IMG/VR virus record: IMGVR_UViG_3300025168_000769
Span: 1 to 21,919 of that record
Strand: one strand, 5' to 3'
Length of the DNA stretch: 21,919 bases
From: a virus
A program made the position numbers and the translations under genes. Under the pieces are notes generated by a model. The model was not told the DNA's origin. It worked only from the letters and a program-made list of their open reading frames with translations, and ran no database searches. Positions 6,620 to 16,900 of this stretch are shown in pieces (positions within the stretch are counted from its first letter, which is position 1; each line of letters starts with the position of its first letter).

Positions 6620-7066
6620 ATGAAAGCAAAAACTTTTGAAAACCTAATTAGAAAAGTAGTTAGAGAAGAAATCGATTATGCGTTACGCAGAGAAATTAAA
6701 TCACTTAAAGAAGATTTACGTGATGAATTAAAACCTACAATAGTAGAACACACGGAAAAAAGGGTTGAAGTACCAGAAGTTACAAAAAAATCTTTAAAAG
6801 AAAAAATTATGGGCACACAACCTATAAAACATCATAAAACTCAAAACTATACCTCTAATAGTGCATTAAATGACTTATTAAATGAAACAGCAGCAGGAGA
6901 TACAAATACACAAACAGCCCAATCACCTGTAAATTTAGCTAATCCTTTTGCAACAGGAGGATCTTTACCTATGGATGTAACAAACATGCCAGAACCAGTA
7001 GCAAAAGCAGTAACAAGAGATTATAGTGGTTTAATGGGAGCAATATTAAAGAAAAAAAGAAACTAA
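6620..7066 (+). CDS. Helical linker-like protein upstream of gp25, 148 aa
   Basis: Residues 1-40 form an amphipathic charged helix (MKAKTFENLIRKVVREEIDY, then ALRREIKSLKEDLRDELKP). The middle (residues 55-125) is low in predicted structure, with Thr, Asn and Pro. The C-terminus has PEPVAKAVTRDYSGLMGAIL followed by KKKRN. The helix, disordered middle and short C-terminal helix look like an adaptor that bridges two partners. It is the first gene after a putative late promoter and stops 3 nt before the gp25 start, so a role in baseplate wedge assembly is reasonable. I do not recognise a named T4 equivalent; gp53 or a scaffold-like protein are possible but unsupported. Confidence 0.65.
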   Translation: MKAKTFENLIRKVVREEIDYALRREIKSLKEDLRDELKPTIVEHTEKRVEVPEVTKKSLKEKIMGTQPIKHHKTQNYTSNSALNDLLNETAAGDTNTQTAQSPVNLANPFATGGSLPMDVTNMPEPVAKAVTRDYSGLMGAILKKKRN

Positions 7067-7069
7067 TAA

Positions 7070-7564
7070 ATGGCAAACGTAAGAGAATACATTCAAATTA
7101 ACCCAGCAGAAAAAAGAAATAAAGCCTTAGGAGTTATATTTCCTTTTAATGCAGAGGGTGTATTTTATTCATCTTACACAACAGCAGAACAAGTAAAAAG
7201 TAATTTATTAAATGTATTACTTACAGAACCAGGTGAAAGAGTATTTAAACCTAATTTTGGAGTAGGATTAAGAAACTATTTATTTGAAAATTCAAATGAT
7301 TTATCTAATTTAGAAGAAAAAATTAATAACCAAATAAACCAAAATATAGCGGGTATAGAATTAGTAAGTGTCGATCTTATTAAAGAACCAGATAGTCATA
7401 AAATAAAAATAGCAATATCTTATAGAGTATTAGCTAATCAAGAATCAGACACTATACAAATTAATTTTTCACAAGATAGTAGCATTAACAATTCAGGAGC
7501 ATCTTCTCCAAGTGTAGGAGCTTCTTCAGGAGGTGGAGCTTCTTCAGGGGGAGGTGGGTATTAA
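7070..7564 (+). CDS. Baseplate wedge protein, gp25/gpW family
   Basis: Residues 20-138 match the GPW/gp25 family. The hallmark EPGERVFKPNFGVGLRNYLF (residues 53-72) carries the conserved Glu-Pro-x-Glu-Arg motif, preceded by a helix (VKSNLLNVLLT) and followed by the helix NLEEKINNQINQNI and beta strands (KIKIAISYRVL). In contractile tails this protein joins gp6 to the sheath and seeds sheath polymerisation at the baseplate. It is 164 residues against 132 in T4 gp25. The excess is mainly a C-terminal Gly/Ser tail (about residues 138-164) built from a short repeat, unusual for the family. gp6 follows after 11 nt, the order seen in P2 (W then J). This is one of the firmest assignments in the window. 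Confidence 0.95.
   Translation: MANVREYIQINPAEKRNKALGVIFPFNAEGVFYSSYTTAEQVKSNLLNVLLTEPGERVFKPNFGVGLRNYLFENSNDLSNLEEKINNQINQNIAGIELVSVDLIKEPDSHKIKIAISYRVLANQESDTIQINFSQDSSINNSGASSPSVGASSGGGASSGGGGY
7496..7552 (+). repeat. 18-bp repeat encoding the Gly/Ser tail of the gp25-like protein
   Basis: Two adjacent 18-bp units (GGAGCTTCTTCAGGAGGT at 7517 and GGAGCTTCTTCAGGGGGA at 7535), with a diverged copy from 7496 separated by 3 nt. They encode GASSGGG-type residues. The region is richer in G than its surroundings and probably grew by slippage or unequal copying. Confidence 0.75.
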
Positions 7565-7575
7565 AATAAAATAAT

Positions 7576-9456
7576 ATGGCTTATAATAAAATATCAAATA
7601 AAACACCAATAAAAGATATAAAATATCTAAATAAAGATTTTAATTCTTTTAGATCTGATCTTATAGAATTTACAAAAACTTACTATCCAGATACTTTTAA
7701 TGATTTTACAGAAGGATCTCCAGGACTAATGTTTATGGAGATGGCCGCTTATGTGGGAGATGTTTTATCATATTATACTGACACCCAATTACAAGAAGTA
7801 TTTTTAGACACAGCTCAAGAAAGAACAAATTTATTTCATTTAGCATATACATTAGGATATAAACCTAAAGTAACATCAGTTGCTACAACAAATTTGGATA
7901 TATTTCAATTAGTACCCGCTTCAACAACAGATAATTTTTCTCCGGATTTTAACTATGCATTAACTATTAACCAACCCTCTTCTTTTTCTTCAGGTAATAT
8001 TAATTTTATACTTCAAAATCCAGTAGTTTTTGATTTTTCATCTTCTTTTGACCCAACAGAAATTTCAGTATATTCAGTAGATTCATTTAATAATCCAGAA
8101 TATTATTTATTAAAAAAATCAACACCAATAATTTCAGCTGAAAGAGTTAGTAAAGACTTCCAAATAGGAAATATTGAAAGATTCTTAATATTAGATTTAA
8201 TAGATGAAGAAATAATAAATATAGAATCTATTATAGATTCAGATGGAAATGAATACACAGAAGTACCTTATTTAGCTCAGGACACAGTATTTGAAAATAT
8301 AAATAATGTTCAAGGAAATACAACATCATTATATGAATTTCAAACAGAAACTCCTTATCTTTTAAAATTAAAAAGAGTACCAAGAAGATTTGTCTCTAGA
8401 TTCACATCAGATGGTATACTAGAACTTCAATTTGGAGCAGGTGATTCAAATAAATCAGATGAAGAAATACTTCCAATTCCTGATAATATTGGTTTAGGGG
8501 GTAGAGATGGAAGAAGTAAATTAGATCAATCTATTGATCCTTCTAATTTTTTACATTCTCAAACATACGGAAAGTCACCATCAGACACAACATTAACTGT
8601 TACCTATTTAAGAGGAGGAGGAATTAGATCAAATGTACCTCAAAACACTATAAATAAAATAAACACAGTAACAATTAATACAAAACCTAATTTAAGTGGT
8701 CCTATTGTATCTTTTTGTAGAGAATCCTTAGCATGTTCTAACACAGTAGCAGCTACAGGTGGGGGAGGTGCTGACACAACAGAAGAAATAAAACAAAAAA
8801 CAGCAGCAAATTTTGCTACACAACAAAGAGTAATAACTAAAGAAGATTACTTAATTAGAACTTTATCTATGCCCTCTATTTATGGTAGTATAGCTAAAGC
8901 ATATATAGTAAAATCATCAGAAATAGAAAGATCAAACCCAAATGTAGAATCTTCTCAAATTTCTTCAAATTTATACTTACTGGGTTATGATAATGATAAA
9001 AAACTTACAACATGTAATGATGCTACTAAAACAAATTTAGCAACATATTTAAATTATTACAAACCACTAACAGATTCTATTAATTTAATGGATTCTTTTG
9101 TAATTAATTTTGGTATTGATTTTGAAATTTCAACTTTTAGAAATAACAATAACCAACAAGTACTATTAGATTGTATAAATGAACTAAAAGATTATTTTAA
9201 TATAGAAAAATGGCAAGTAAATCAACCTATAATAGAATCAGAAGTTTATAATTTAATAGGTAATGTAAAGGGAGTACAATCTGTTATAAATGTTATTTTT
9301 AATAATTTAGCAGGCACAGAGTTAGGATATTCTCAATTTAAGTACGATTTTGAAACAGCAACTAAAGATGGTATTATATATCCATCATTAGATCCAAGTT
9401 TATTTGAAATAAAATACCCAGACACAGATATTAAAGGTAAAATAAAACAATACTAA
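7576..9456 (+). CDS. Baseplate wedge protein, gp6/gpJ family
   Basis: A 626-residue protein, close to T4 gp6 (660). The N-terminus has the family signature with a Thr-Glu-Gly-Ser-Pro-Gly turn (residues 45-50) and the helix LMFMEMAAYVGDVLSYYTD (51-69), then QERTNLFHLAYTLGYKP. Around residues 402-430 it has the baseplate-J segment TEEIKQKTAANFATQQRVIT followed by KEDYLIRTLSMP, where the Asp-Tyr pair is typical. gp6 dimers form the continuous iris ring of the baseplate, joining the wedges and changing conformation when the sheath contracts. It follows gp25 by 11 nt and precedes a tail structural gene by 1 nt. Between the two family segments it carries a Gly-rich loop and strands typical of phage insertions. 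No truncation or frameshift is visible. Confidence 0.95.
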   Translation: MAYNKISNKTPIKDIKYLNKDFNSFRSDLIEFTKTYYPDTFNDFTEGSPGLMFMEMAAYVGDVLSYYTDTQLQEVFLDTAQERTNLFHLAYTLGYKPKVTSVATTNLDIFQLVPASTTDNFSPDFNYALTINQPSSFSSGNINFILQNPVVFDFSSSFDPTEISVYSVDSFNNPEYYLLKKSTPIISAERVSKDFQIGNIERFLILDLIDEEIINIESIIDSDGNEYTEVPYLAQDTVFENINNVQGNTTSLYEFQTETPYLLKLKRVPRRFVSRFTSDGILELQFGAGDSNKSDEEILPIPDNIGLGGRDGRSKLDQSIDPSNFLHSQTYGKSPSDTTLTVTYLRGGGIRSNVPQNTINKINTVTINTKPNLSGPIVSFCRESLACSNTVAATGGGGADTTEEIKQKTAANFATQQRVITKEDYLIRTLSMPSIYGSIAKAYIVKSSEIERSNPNVESSQISSNLYLLGYDNDKKLTTCNDATKTNLATYLNYYKPLTDSINLMDSFVINFGIDFEISTFRNNNNQQVLLDCINELKDYFNIEKWQVNQPIIESEVYNLIGNVKGVQSVINVIFNNLAGTELGYSQFKYDFETATKDGIIYPSLDPSLFEIKYPDTDIKGKIKQY

Positions 9457-9457
9457 A

Positions 9458-10642
9458 ATGGCATATTATTCTATATTTCCTGAAAAAGACACAACATTAT
9501 ATAGTCATCCAGATCGTATTAATATGAATACGGGTAAAGATGAAGCATTAGAATTAGTTGAAGAAAAAGCAACAACAGGTGAAATTTATTACCCTTCAAG
9601 AATTTTAATCAAGTTTAAAAGCACAGACATACGAGATGTAATTCAAAATAAACTAACAGGTGTTGCTAAAGAAGTAACAGCTAATACAATTGAAATATCT
9701 TTAGATTTATTCACAGGTGAAAATAAAAGCCTAACGGCAGACCATACTATAGAAATCTTCCCTTTAAGCGAATCTTTTAATGAAGGAACACAACGATATG
9801 ATGCTAATCCTCCCTCAACTACAACAGGAAGTTTTCAAGCAGCAAATGGAGCTACTTGGGTTCATAGAACTAATGCTACATCATCTTTATGGGCTCACGC
9901 TACAGGATCTATGGGGGCAACAGGATCTTGGCTATCAAATGATATTGCAATAGGTGGGGGGATATGGTATACAGGTAGTGGGTTTAGATCAGAAGCAACC
10001 TTCTTAGCAGAAGATAATTTAGATTTATCTTTAGATGTAACTACTATAGTACAAAAATATTCATCAAGTTTTTATCAAGATGCAGCATACCCAACAGGCC
10101 TTACTAATAATGGATTTATAATTAAAAAACTAGATTCTACAGAAGAAGATGGTTTTGGTTTTGGTGAACTACAGTATTTTTCATCAGATTCGCATACAGT
10201 TTATCCCCCTAAATTAACTTTTAAATGGGATGATTCATCATATAACCCAACAGTTGGAGCTACAACACTAGAAAGTGGAGATATATTTTTATCACTTTAT
10301 AATAGTAAGCAAGAATATCAAAGAAAATCAAAACACCGTTTTAGAGTAACTACAAGAAAAAGATACCCAGATAGAACATTTATATCTTCTTCAAATTATC
10401 TAGACATACAATATTTACCAGCTACTAGTTATTATAGTGTACGTGATGCAGAAACAAATGAAGTAATAATACCTTTTGATACTAGTTATACTAAACTAAG
10501 TGCAGACAGTGAGGGTATGTACTTTGACTTACATATGGAAGGATTTCAACCAGAACGTTATTATAAATTAATGCTTAGATCTGACAATCTTGAGGGTATT
10601 CAGATACATGATGAAGATTATTCTTTTAAAATAGTAAGATAA
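9458..10642 (+). CDS. DNRLRE-like beta-rich tail/baseplate structural protein
   Basis: A 394-residue, beta-rich protein. Residues 1-60 resemble the DNRLRE domain: FPEKDTTLYSHPDRINMNTG then a Glu-rich strand and the Arg-containing RILIKFKSTDIRDV. Such domains occur in surface and adhesion proteins and form a jelly-roll-like fold. The middle is rich in Gly, Ser, Thr and Trp (GATGSWLSND, GGGIWYTGSGF). The C-terminal third contains regular strands (RFRVTTRKRYPDRTFISSSN; FDLHMEGFQPERYYKLMLRS), consistent with an Ig- or fibronectin-like domain. It lies between gp6 and a coiled-coil gene and overlaps the latter by 1 nt (TAATG). It probably decorates the wedge, occupying the place of T4 gp8, gp10 or similar proteins, though I cannot equate it with any of them. 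Confidence 0.65.
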   Translation: MAYYSIFPEKDTTLYSHPDRINMNTGKDEALELVEEKATTGEIYYPSRILIKFKSTDIRDVIQNKLTGVAKEVTANTIEISLDLFTGENKSLTADHTIEIFPLSESFNEGTQRYDANPPSTTTGSFQAANGATWVHRTNATSSLWAHATGSMGATGSWLSNDIAIGGGIWYTGSGFRSEATFLAEDNLDLSLDVTTIVQKYSSSFYQDAAYPTGLTNNGFIIKKLDSTEEDGFGFGELQYFSSDSHTVYPPKLTFKWDDSSYNPTVGATTLESGDIFLSLYNSKQEYQRKSKHRFRVTTRKRYPDRTFISSSNYLDIQYLPATSYYSVRDAETNEVIIPFDTSYTKLSADSEGMYFDLHMEGFQPERYYKLMLRSDNLEGIQIHDEDYSFKIVR

Positions 10643-10983
10643 TGAAGTTAAATAAAAAAATATATACTACTCAAGAATCTGATAAACTAATAGATAAATC
10701 TTTTAAAGAATTAGGAAGAAAAACAGAGGGAACTTCACTAACTAATTTTTTTGAAATATATAATAATCTATTTTTAGAAATACCAAAATCAGGAATAAAC
10801 TCTCATGCAACTTTAGCTAGTAGAAGTAATAGATATATAGGTTTACAACAAACAAACGTAGAACTAAGTAGAGCTAATAAAACAATTAAAGATTTAAGAG
10901 ATAAAATCTCAAGATTAGAATCAGAAAACGAAACATTAAAATCAGAAAACGTAGAAAAAGATAGAAGATTAAATTCTCTATAA
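10642..10983 (+). CDS. Short C-terminal coiled-coil protein, 113 aa
   Basis: ATG at 10642 shares its A with the stop of the previous gene (TAATG), a typical termination-reinitiation arrangement. Residues 70-113 form a clear coiled coil with Leu/Ile heptads (NVELSRANKTIKDLRDKISR, then LESENETLKSENVEKD). The N-terminal 65 residues look like a small globular domain (IYTTQESDKLIDKSFKELGR; TNFFEIYNNLFLEIPKSG). It sits between two wedge or adhesin genes, so it is probably a trimerising or bridging part, or a chaperone for the giant protein that follows. No named family is recognised. Confidence 0.7.
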   Translation: MKLNKKIYTTQESDKLIDKSFKELGRKTEGTSLTNFFEIYNNLFLEIPKSGINSHATLASRSNRYIGLQQTNVELSRANKTIKDLRDKISRLESENETLKSENVEKDRRLNSL

Positions 10984-10993
10984 AAATAAAAAT

Positions 10994-13900
10994 ATGGCTA
11001 ACATTGTTTCACAAAATACCTCTCCTACTTTAAACTTAAAGAATATTGAAGATTTAGGTTCTACATTAGTAGATAGAAATTTTGGTAGGCCCGAAGATTA
11101 TATTAATATCCACATATATGATCTTAATGATAACCTTTTAGACACTGTTGAAAATTTTAAAGGATATAAATCAGAACAAAATACAAAAGGTTTAATACAA
11201 GATCTAAATTTAGATCCTTTAGAAATATTAAATGAATTAGGATATATAACAGGTACTTATAATATAAAAGTAAATATACAAAAAAGGAAAATATTTAACA
11301 CTATTACTCCTGCTTTTAAAATAAAAGAAATATCCTCTACAAGAACAGAATTAAAATTAACAACTGTTCTATCTTCAAATAATACTAATTTAGCTAATAA
11401 CTCAAGAAATTTTGTACAAGCAGTTCAAAATTCAACCTATTTTAGAGATTTTATATTAAATTTCGGAAGAGATAGAAATATAACAGCAGTAAATATTGCG
11501 TTAGATACATCAAACCCTAATGACACTACTTTACAAATAAAATTATTAGAACCTCTTTTAGAAAATTTAGAAACAGGAGATAAATTATCTATAGTAGAAA
11601 ATATAGTAGATCCTGTTATTTTAACTTATGATTTAGGTTTATTACCTTCTACAGACACAACAATATCCATAAAAGGTCCTAATTTTAAAATAGACACTAG
11701 ATTAAATAATTCAGTACCAACAGCTTTTAGATCATATGATGATATATTAAGTACTTCAACAACTTCTTCTTACCAAAAATTAGTAAGTAAATTAAAGGGA
11801 TATGATGTACCAGAAATAGATTATGGATATGTAAGACCCACAGACACAGCCTCTTTAAATTTTGAAACAGTAACACCTACCCATTTTGAAAATTTTGTAC
11901 ATTTTGGTAGTGCAACTGAATTACTAAAAAACTTTGAATATAAATTAAAATTAATAGAAGTATATGATAAACAAATACATGAATTAAATCTAATATCAGG
12001 ATCATCTTTAAATACTGTAATATCAGACTCTTCTTCTTCTATTTCACTTAAAAAAGAAAACCTAATTCAAGGTTTTAGTGGATATGAACAATATTTATAT
12101 TTTGAATCTGGTGCATATTCATGGCCTAAAAGTGGATCTCACCCACAAGAAGAACCTTACATACAATCACACACAACTTCATCAGAAGCATCAGCTTGGT
12201 TAGGTAGCACAAATAATTCTATCACTGAGGGTTCAGGACAGTTATCATCAGCTTCAATTTTTGATAAACAAAACCCAAACAGATTAATGAAATTAGTCCC
12301 TACTTTTATAGGGGATAGAGAAGAAAACCAACCATTTGAGTTATTTTGTGATATGATAGGAGAACATTTTGATCCTGTTTGGACACATGTAAAAGAAATA
12401 ACACAAACAATAGACAATAGCCATAAATTAGGTGTTTCTAAAAATTTAGTATATTATATGCTACAAAATTTAGGAATAGAAGCCTACGACCAATTTGAAA
12501 ATGAAGATTTAATAAATTACATTTTTGGTCAGTCAATGATAACTAATGATACTTCAACTATTATAACAGGTTCTAATGAAACTTTTGCAAAACAAGATAT
12601 AACAAAAGAAATATGGAAACGTTTATACCATAATGCACCTTATCTTTTAAAAACTAAAGGAACAGAAAGAGGTTTAAGAGCATTAATTAATTGTTATGGT
12701 GTTCCAGACACAGTATTAGATATTAAAGAATTTGGTAGTTCAGATCCCGATAGAGATAAGTTTAAATTATACACATATAATAAATTCACTCAAGTATTAA
12801 GTGGTAATTCTTTAGATAAAACTAAAAAGGGGATGTTTATTGAAACAGCATGGACAAGTTCAAATACAGATGCTATGATATTAAAACCTTCAGCGTCTGC
12901 TAAAACAGTTGAATTTAGAATTAAACCAACAAGATCAGGATCAGATGCTTATCATTTATTCTCATTAACAAACCACACAACACAAAGTTTATCTGGTTCA
13001 GATTTACACTTAGTTTTACATCCATACACAGGTAGTCATGACTTTTTTGCAACAGATGATAAAACACAATATGGTAAATTAGATTTACTTCATTTTACCT
13101 CAAGTATACTTACTTCTTCAGGACATCAATTAACAAGTCCTGTTGAATTAGCAGATACAGTAAATGTAACAGCTACTGGAACAGGAGCAACTATTAATAA
13201 CAAAAGTAGAGTAACTTTTATATCAGACGCAGGTGATGATTTTGTTAGTCCTATTGTTCCCGCAAGTATAATGACAGCAGGAAAAAGATATAATGCATCA
13301 GCTACTATATCAGAATATTTAGACACTTCAGGAACAGATTCAATTGGGTTTGGAAATTCAGGAGGTATAAGCAGTAATATTGGAGAAGGCAGAATAACAA
13401 GTAATGGTAATATTTCTCATAATTTTACTTCTGATGGAAACGAAATAAATATATTCGCAGGAGATGGAGTAGCAGGAGTAATGGATAATATATCTGTAAA
13501 AGAAATACTTCATGATTCAGAATATTTCCCTATATTTAATGGAAATTTTTGGGACATATCTTTAGGAACAGATGGAATTTCAGGTAGTGATTCAACTGTA
13601 CACTTAGGTGCTTATCAATCAAACCATTTAAGAAACGTATTACATTATACTTCTTCAGCAACTATAGATGAAATTACTAATGCTGAATCATTTGGTAGTA
13701 GATATTATTCAGACACAGGAAGTTTAATACAAAATGGAACCTTTGCTAATTTTAATGCTGGTACTCAAACTGTTGATAATTGGACATTACAAGATAATGG
13801 TGATGGGTTTCAAGCATCTACATCATGTGTATTTAGAGCAAACCAAGGTCAAGGCCAAACAGGAGTTGATGTTACAATAGCACTTATATCTACAGATGGT

Positions 13901-16900
13901 ACTACAAAAAGATATGAGGGAATTGCTAGTAACGTGGGTATCCTTAATGGGGCTCTATTAGGAAATGGTAATACTGCCTTCCATTCAGATGGAACTATAC
14001 CAGAAAATACTTTAGCATTTAAATCAGCTGTAGAAGGAGGAATTACAGGCCATGCTGGTAGAATTAACATTGCAATATCATCAACTAATGCTTCTGAAGA
14101 CACTGTAACTTTTACTCAAAATGTAGGAGGAACAGCTGGAAATACAAGCATAACAGTAGGAGGTGATTGGAATAATTTATCCTCTACTCCAAATAATTTT
14201 AGTGGAGGAACTAATGATCATGCTACTTTTTCATCTGTAACTAATGGTATTAAAATAACAATTGATTCAACTCCTACAAATACTTTTGAAGTTAGAGTAA
14301 AACAAAACGTGTCTAATAACTTAAAATTAGGACATAAATACAGATTAAGCTTTGAAGCTACAACAACAGATAGTAATCTAAATGCTTTTATTTCAACAAC
14401 AAATGGTCAAAATAATCAATTAGATCCTACTAATGCAATTAATAATGGTCCAGTTATTACTGATTCTAGTTACACATATTATCAAACTACCTTTGAAACA
14501 ACATATATAAACGACACTAATAAAAGAATAGACACTAATCAAAGTAGTGATGATGGGGATTTATTTATTCATTTTTATTTAACTAGTGCAGCAACGAGCG
14601 ACACAGCAGAAATTAGAAATGTAAGAATAGAAGAATTAGGAGCCCCAAGTAGTGCCTATTTAGGGGGAATAAAAAATTACAATAAAGGAGGTATAATTAC
14701 AAGTTCTTTTTACACTAATAATAATATAGAGGGTTTTAATTTAAAAGATGGAAAAAGTGTTTTTGATTTAGGTTATAATGGTGGTATGTCAGAAGTAAGA
14801 TATTATTTTGGTGAATTACTAAACCATAATACATTACAACAACATGCTTTAGAACCTTTAATATATGGAGGTAATACTATATCATCATCATTTGATCATT
14901 TAATTGTAAGATATCCTTTATCTTTTGAGTTAGATTTATCTCATGGTTCAACATCACAAGTAGGAGGAGTAATCTCAAACCCAAATAATGGAACTGTTGG
15001 AACTACTATTCAAGGTGGTGCAGTAATGAACACAGGATTAACCCCTCAATTTACAGTTCAAGGTATACCTTTATTACAATCTCACCACCCTAACATAGAC
15101 ATAGATTATTTAGAGGGATTTACACTCTTTAATAATAGTAATGTAGAACTATTACAGGAAGAACATCATTTACCTACACCAAATACAATAGGAAAATCAC
15201 CTGTAAATAATAAAGTAAGAATAGATAAAGGAACCACAGACGATAATATTTTATCACCAGATATTTTATCACAATTACCTTCATCAGAAAGACAAGTTCC
15301 TGACTTTAGTAATATTGGTGTGTATTTGTCTCCACAAAATGAAATAAACGAAGATATAATTTATACTTTAGGTACATTTAATTTAGATGAATTTTTAGGA
15401 GATCCTAGAGAAGAAACATCAGAAACATACGAAGATTTTAAACCTTTAGTTGATCAATATTTTAAAAAGTTAAAAAAAGGAAAAGACAGATATAATATAT
15501 TTGACTTTACAAGATGGGTTTCTTTCTTAGATCATACTTTATTTGACTTAATTAAAAAATTTACACCTCAAAAATCAATAGACAAAACAGGAGTACTAAT
15601 TGAACCTCATTTTTTAGAAAGATCTAAATTTAGAAGATATCATCCGATAGTAAGTAATACAACTTATGAAGGAGTTTTACAAGAAATAACACAATCATTC
15701 CATAAAAATAATAATACATCCTTATTAAATGGTACTTTAGGAACAGCAGTAATATCTTACACAGCAATTTCTTCAAGTAATACCCATATAAATTATAACA
15801 CATTTATAGATGTAGCAAAAGCATTATCAGGCAGCAGTACATGGGAACAAAGTGGTTCAAATGAATTAAGACCTCATGTTTTAACCCCTAAAGGTAACTT
15901 TATAAATTCTAAAATTAGTAAAGTTAAATTTAAACTATACACTTCAGGAGGATTAGAAACAGGACCAGGCACATTAACATCAACAGAATTTGATGATGAA
16001 TTAATAGATTTAGCAGGTTGGAATAATCCACGTTATGAAGGATCAAAACTAACAGGAGTAAAAGTTAATGAATATAATGAAGGAGATATAACTTATGGTT
16101 TAAATCCTGTAGTAGAACAAAAATCAGCAGCAATCTATTTTGGTAAATCATTAATAGGTGCAGATGAAGAAGATAATGATTTAGTTACTATTAAAAACCA
16201 TTCATATATTAACATAGAAAAAATTATGTTAATTAATAAGTACACTGATGAAATTACTACAATTGATCTTAAAAATGAAAACTATAATGGTATAAATGGA
16301 TATATTGCAAATGATCTTAAAGATGGGTCTGGATTTAATATAGAATTATTAGATGATAAAATTACTCATAAATTAAGAGACTCTTACAAAGCTAAATTCA
16401 ACCAAGGATACTTAAAGAAAACCATAGAACATAAAGGAATGAATGGAACAGGAGTAACATTCGGAGAGGGAATCCAAGCAGGATATCTTGATGTAGTTTC
16501 AAGTGCACCAAGTGTGTATTATAATGCATTAGACACACAAAATGTATTTTGTTATGGTAATCTTAATACTACAATGAATAATAATACTTTAACCTTAAAA
16601 AGTAATCCTTTAACTAGACAAATTTGGTCTACTAAAGATACATTTGGTACATTAAGTTTTAATACAGGTAGTTTTGATTTTGTTAATAGTGGTATGCAAC
16701 AATTAGGAACATTTATTAATTCAATGTTAATACCAGTTGCTTCTGAAAGTCAGTATAGATTATTTGGAACATTAAATTTAGGTCAAAAACAAAATCAAGG
16801 TAACTACACAGCATCTTTTAATCAAGGAATTAAAAGTATAAGCACATTTGAAATTGATTTAGAAAAATATGATACAACTGATTCTATACAAGTTTCAAGT

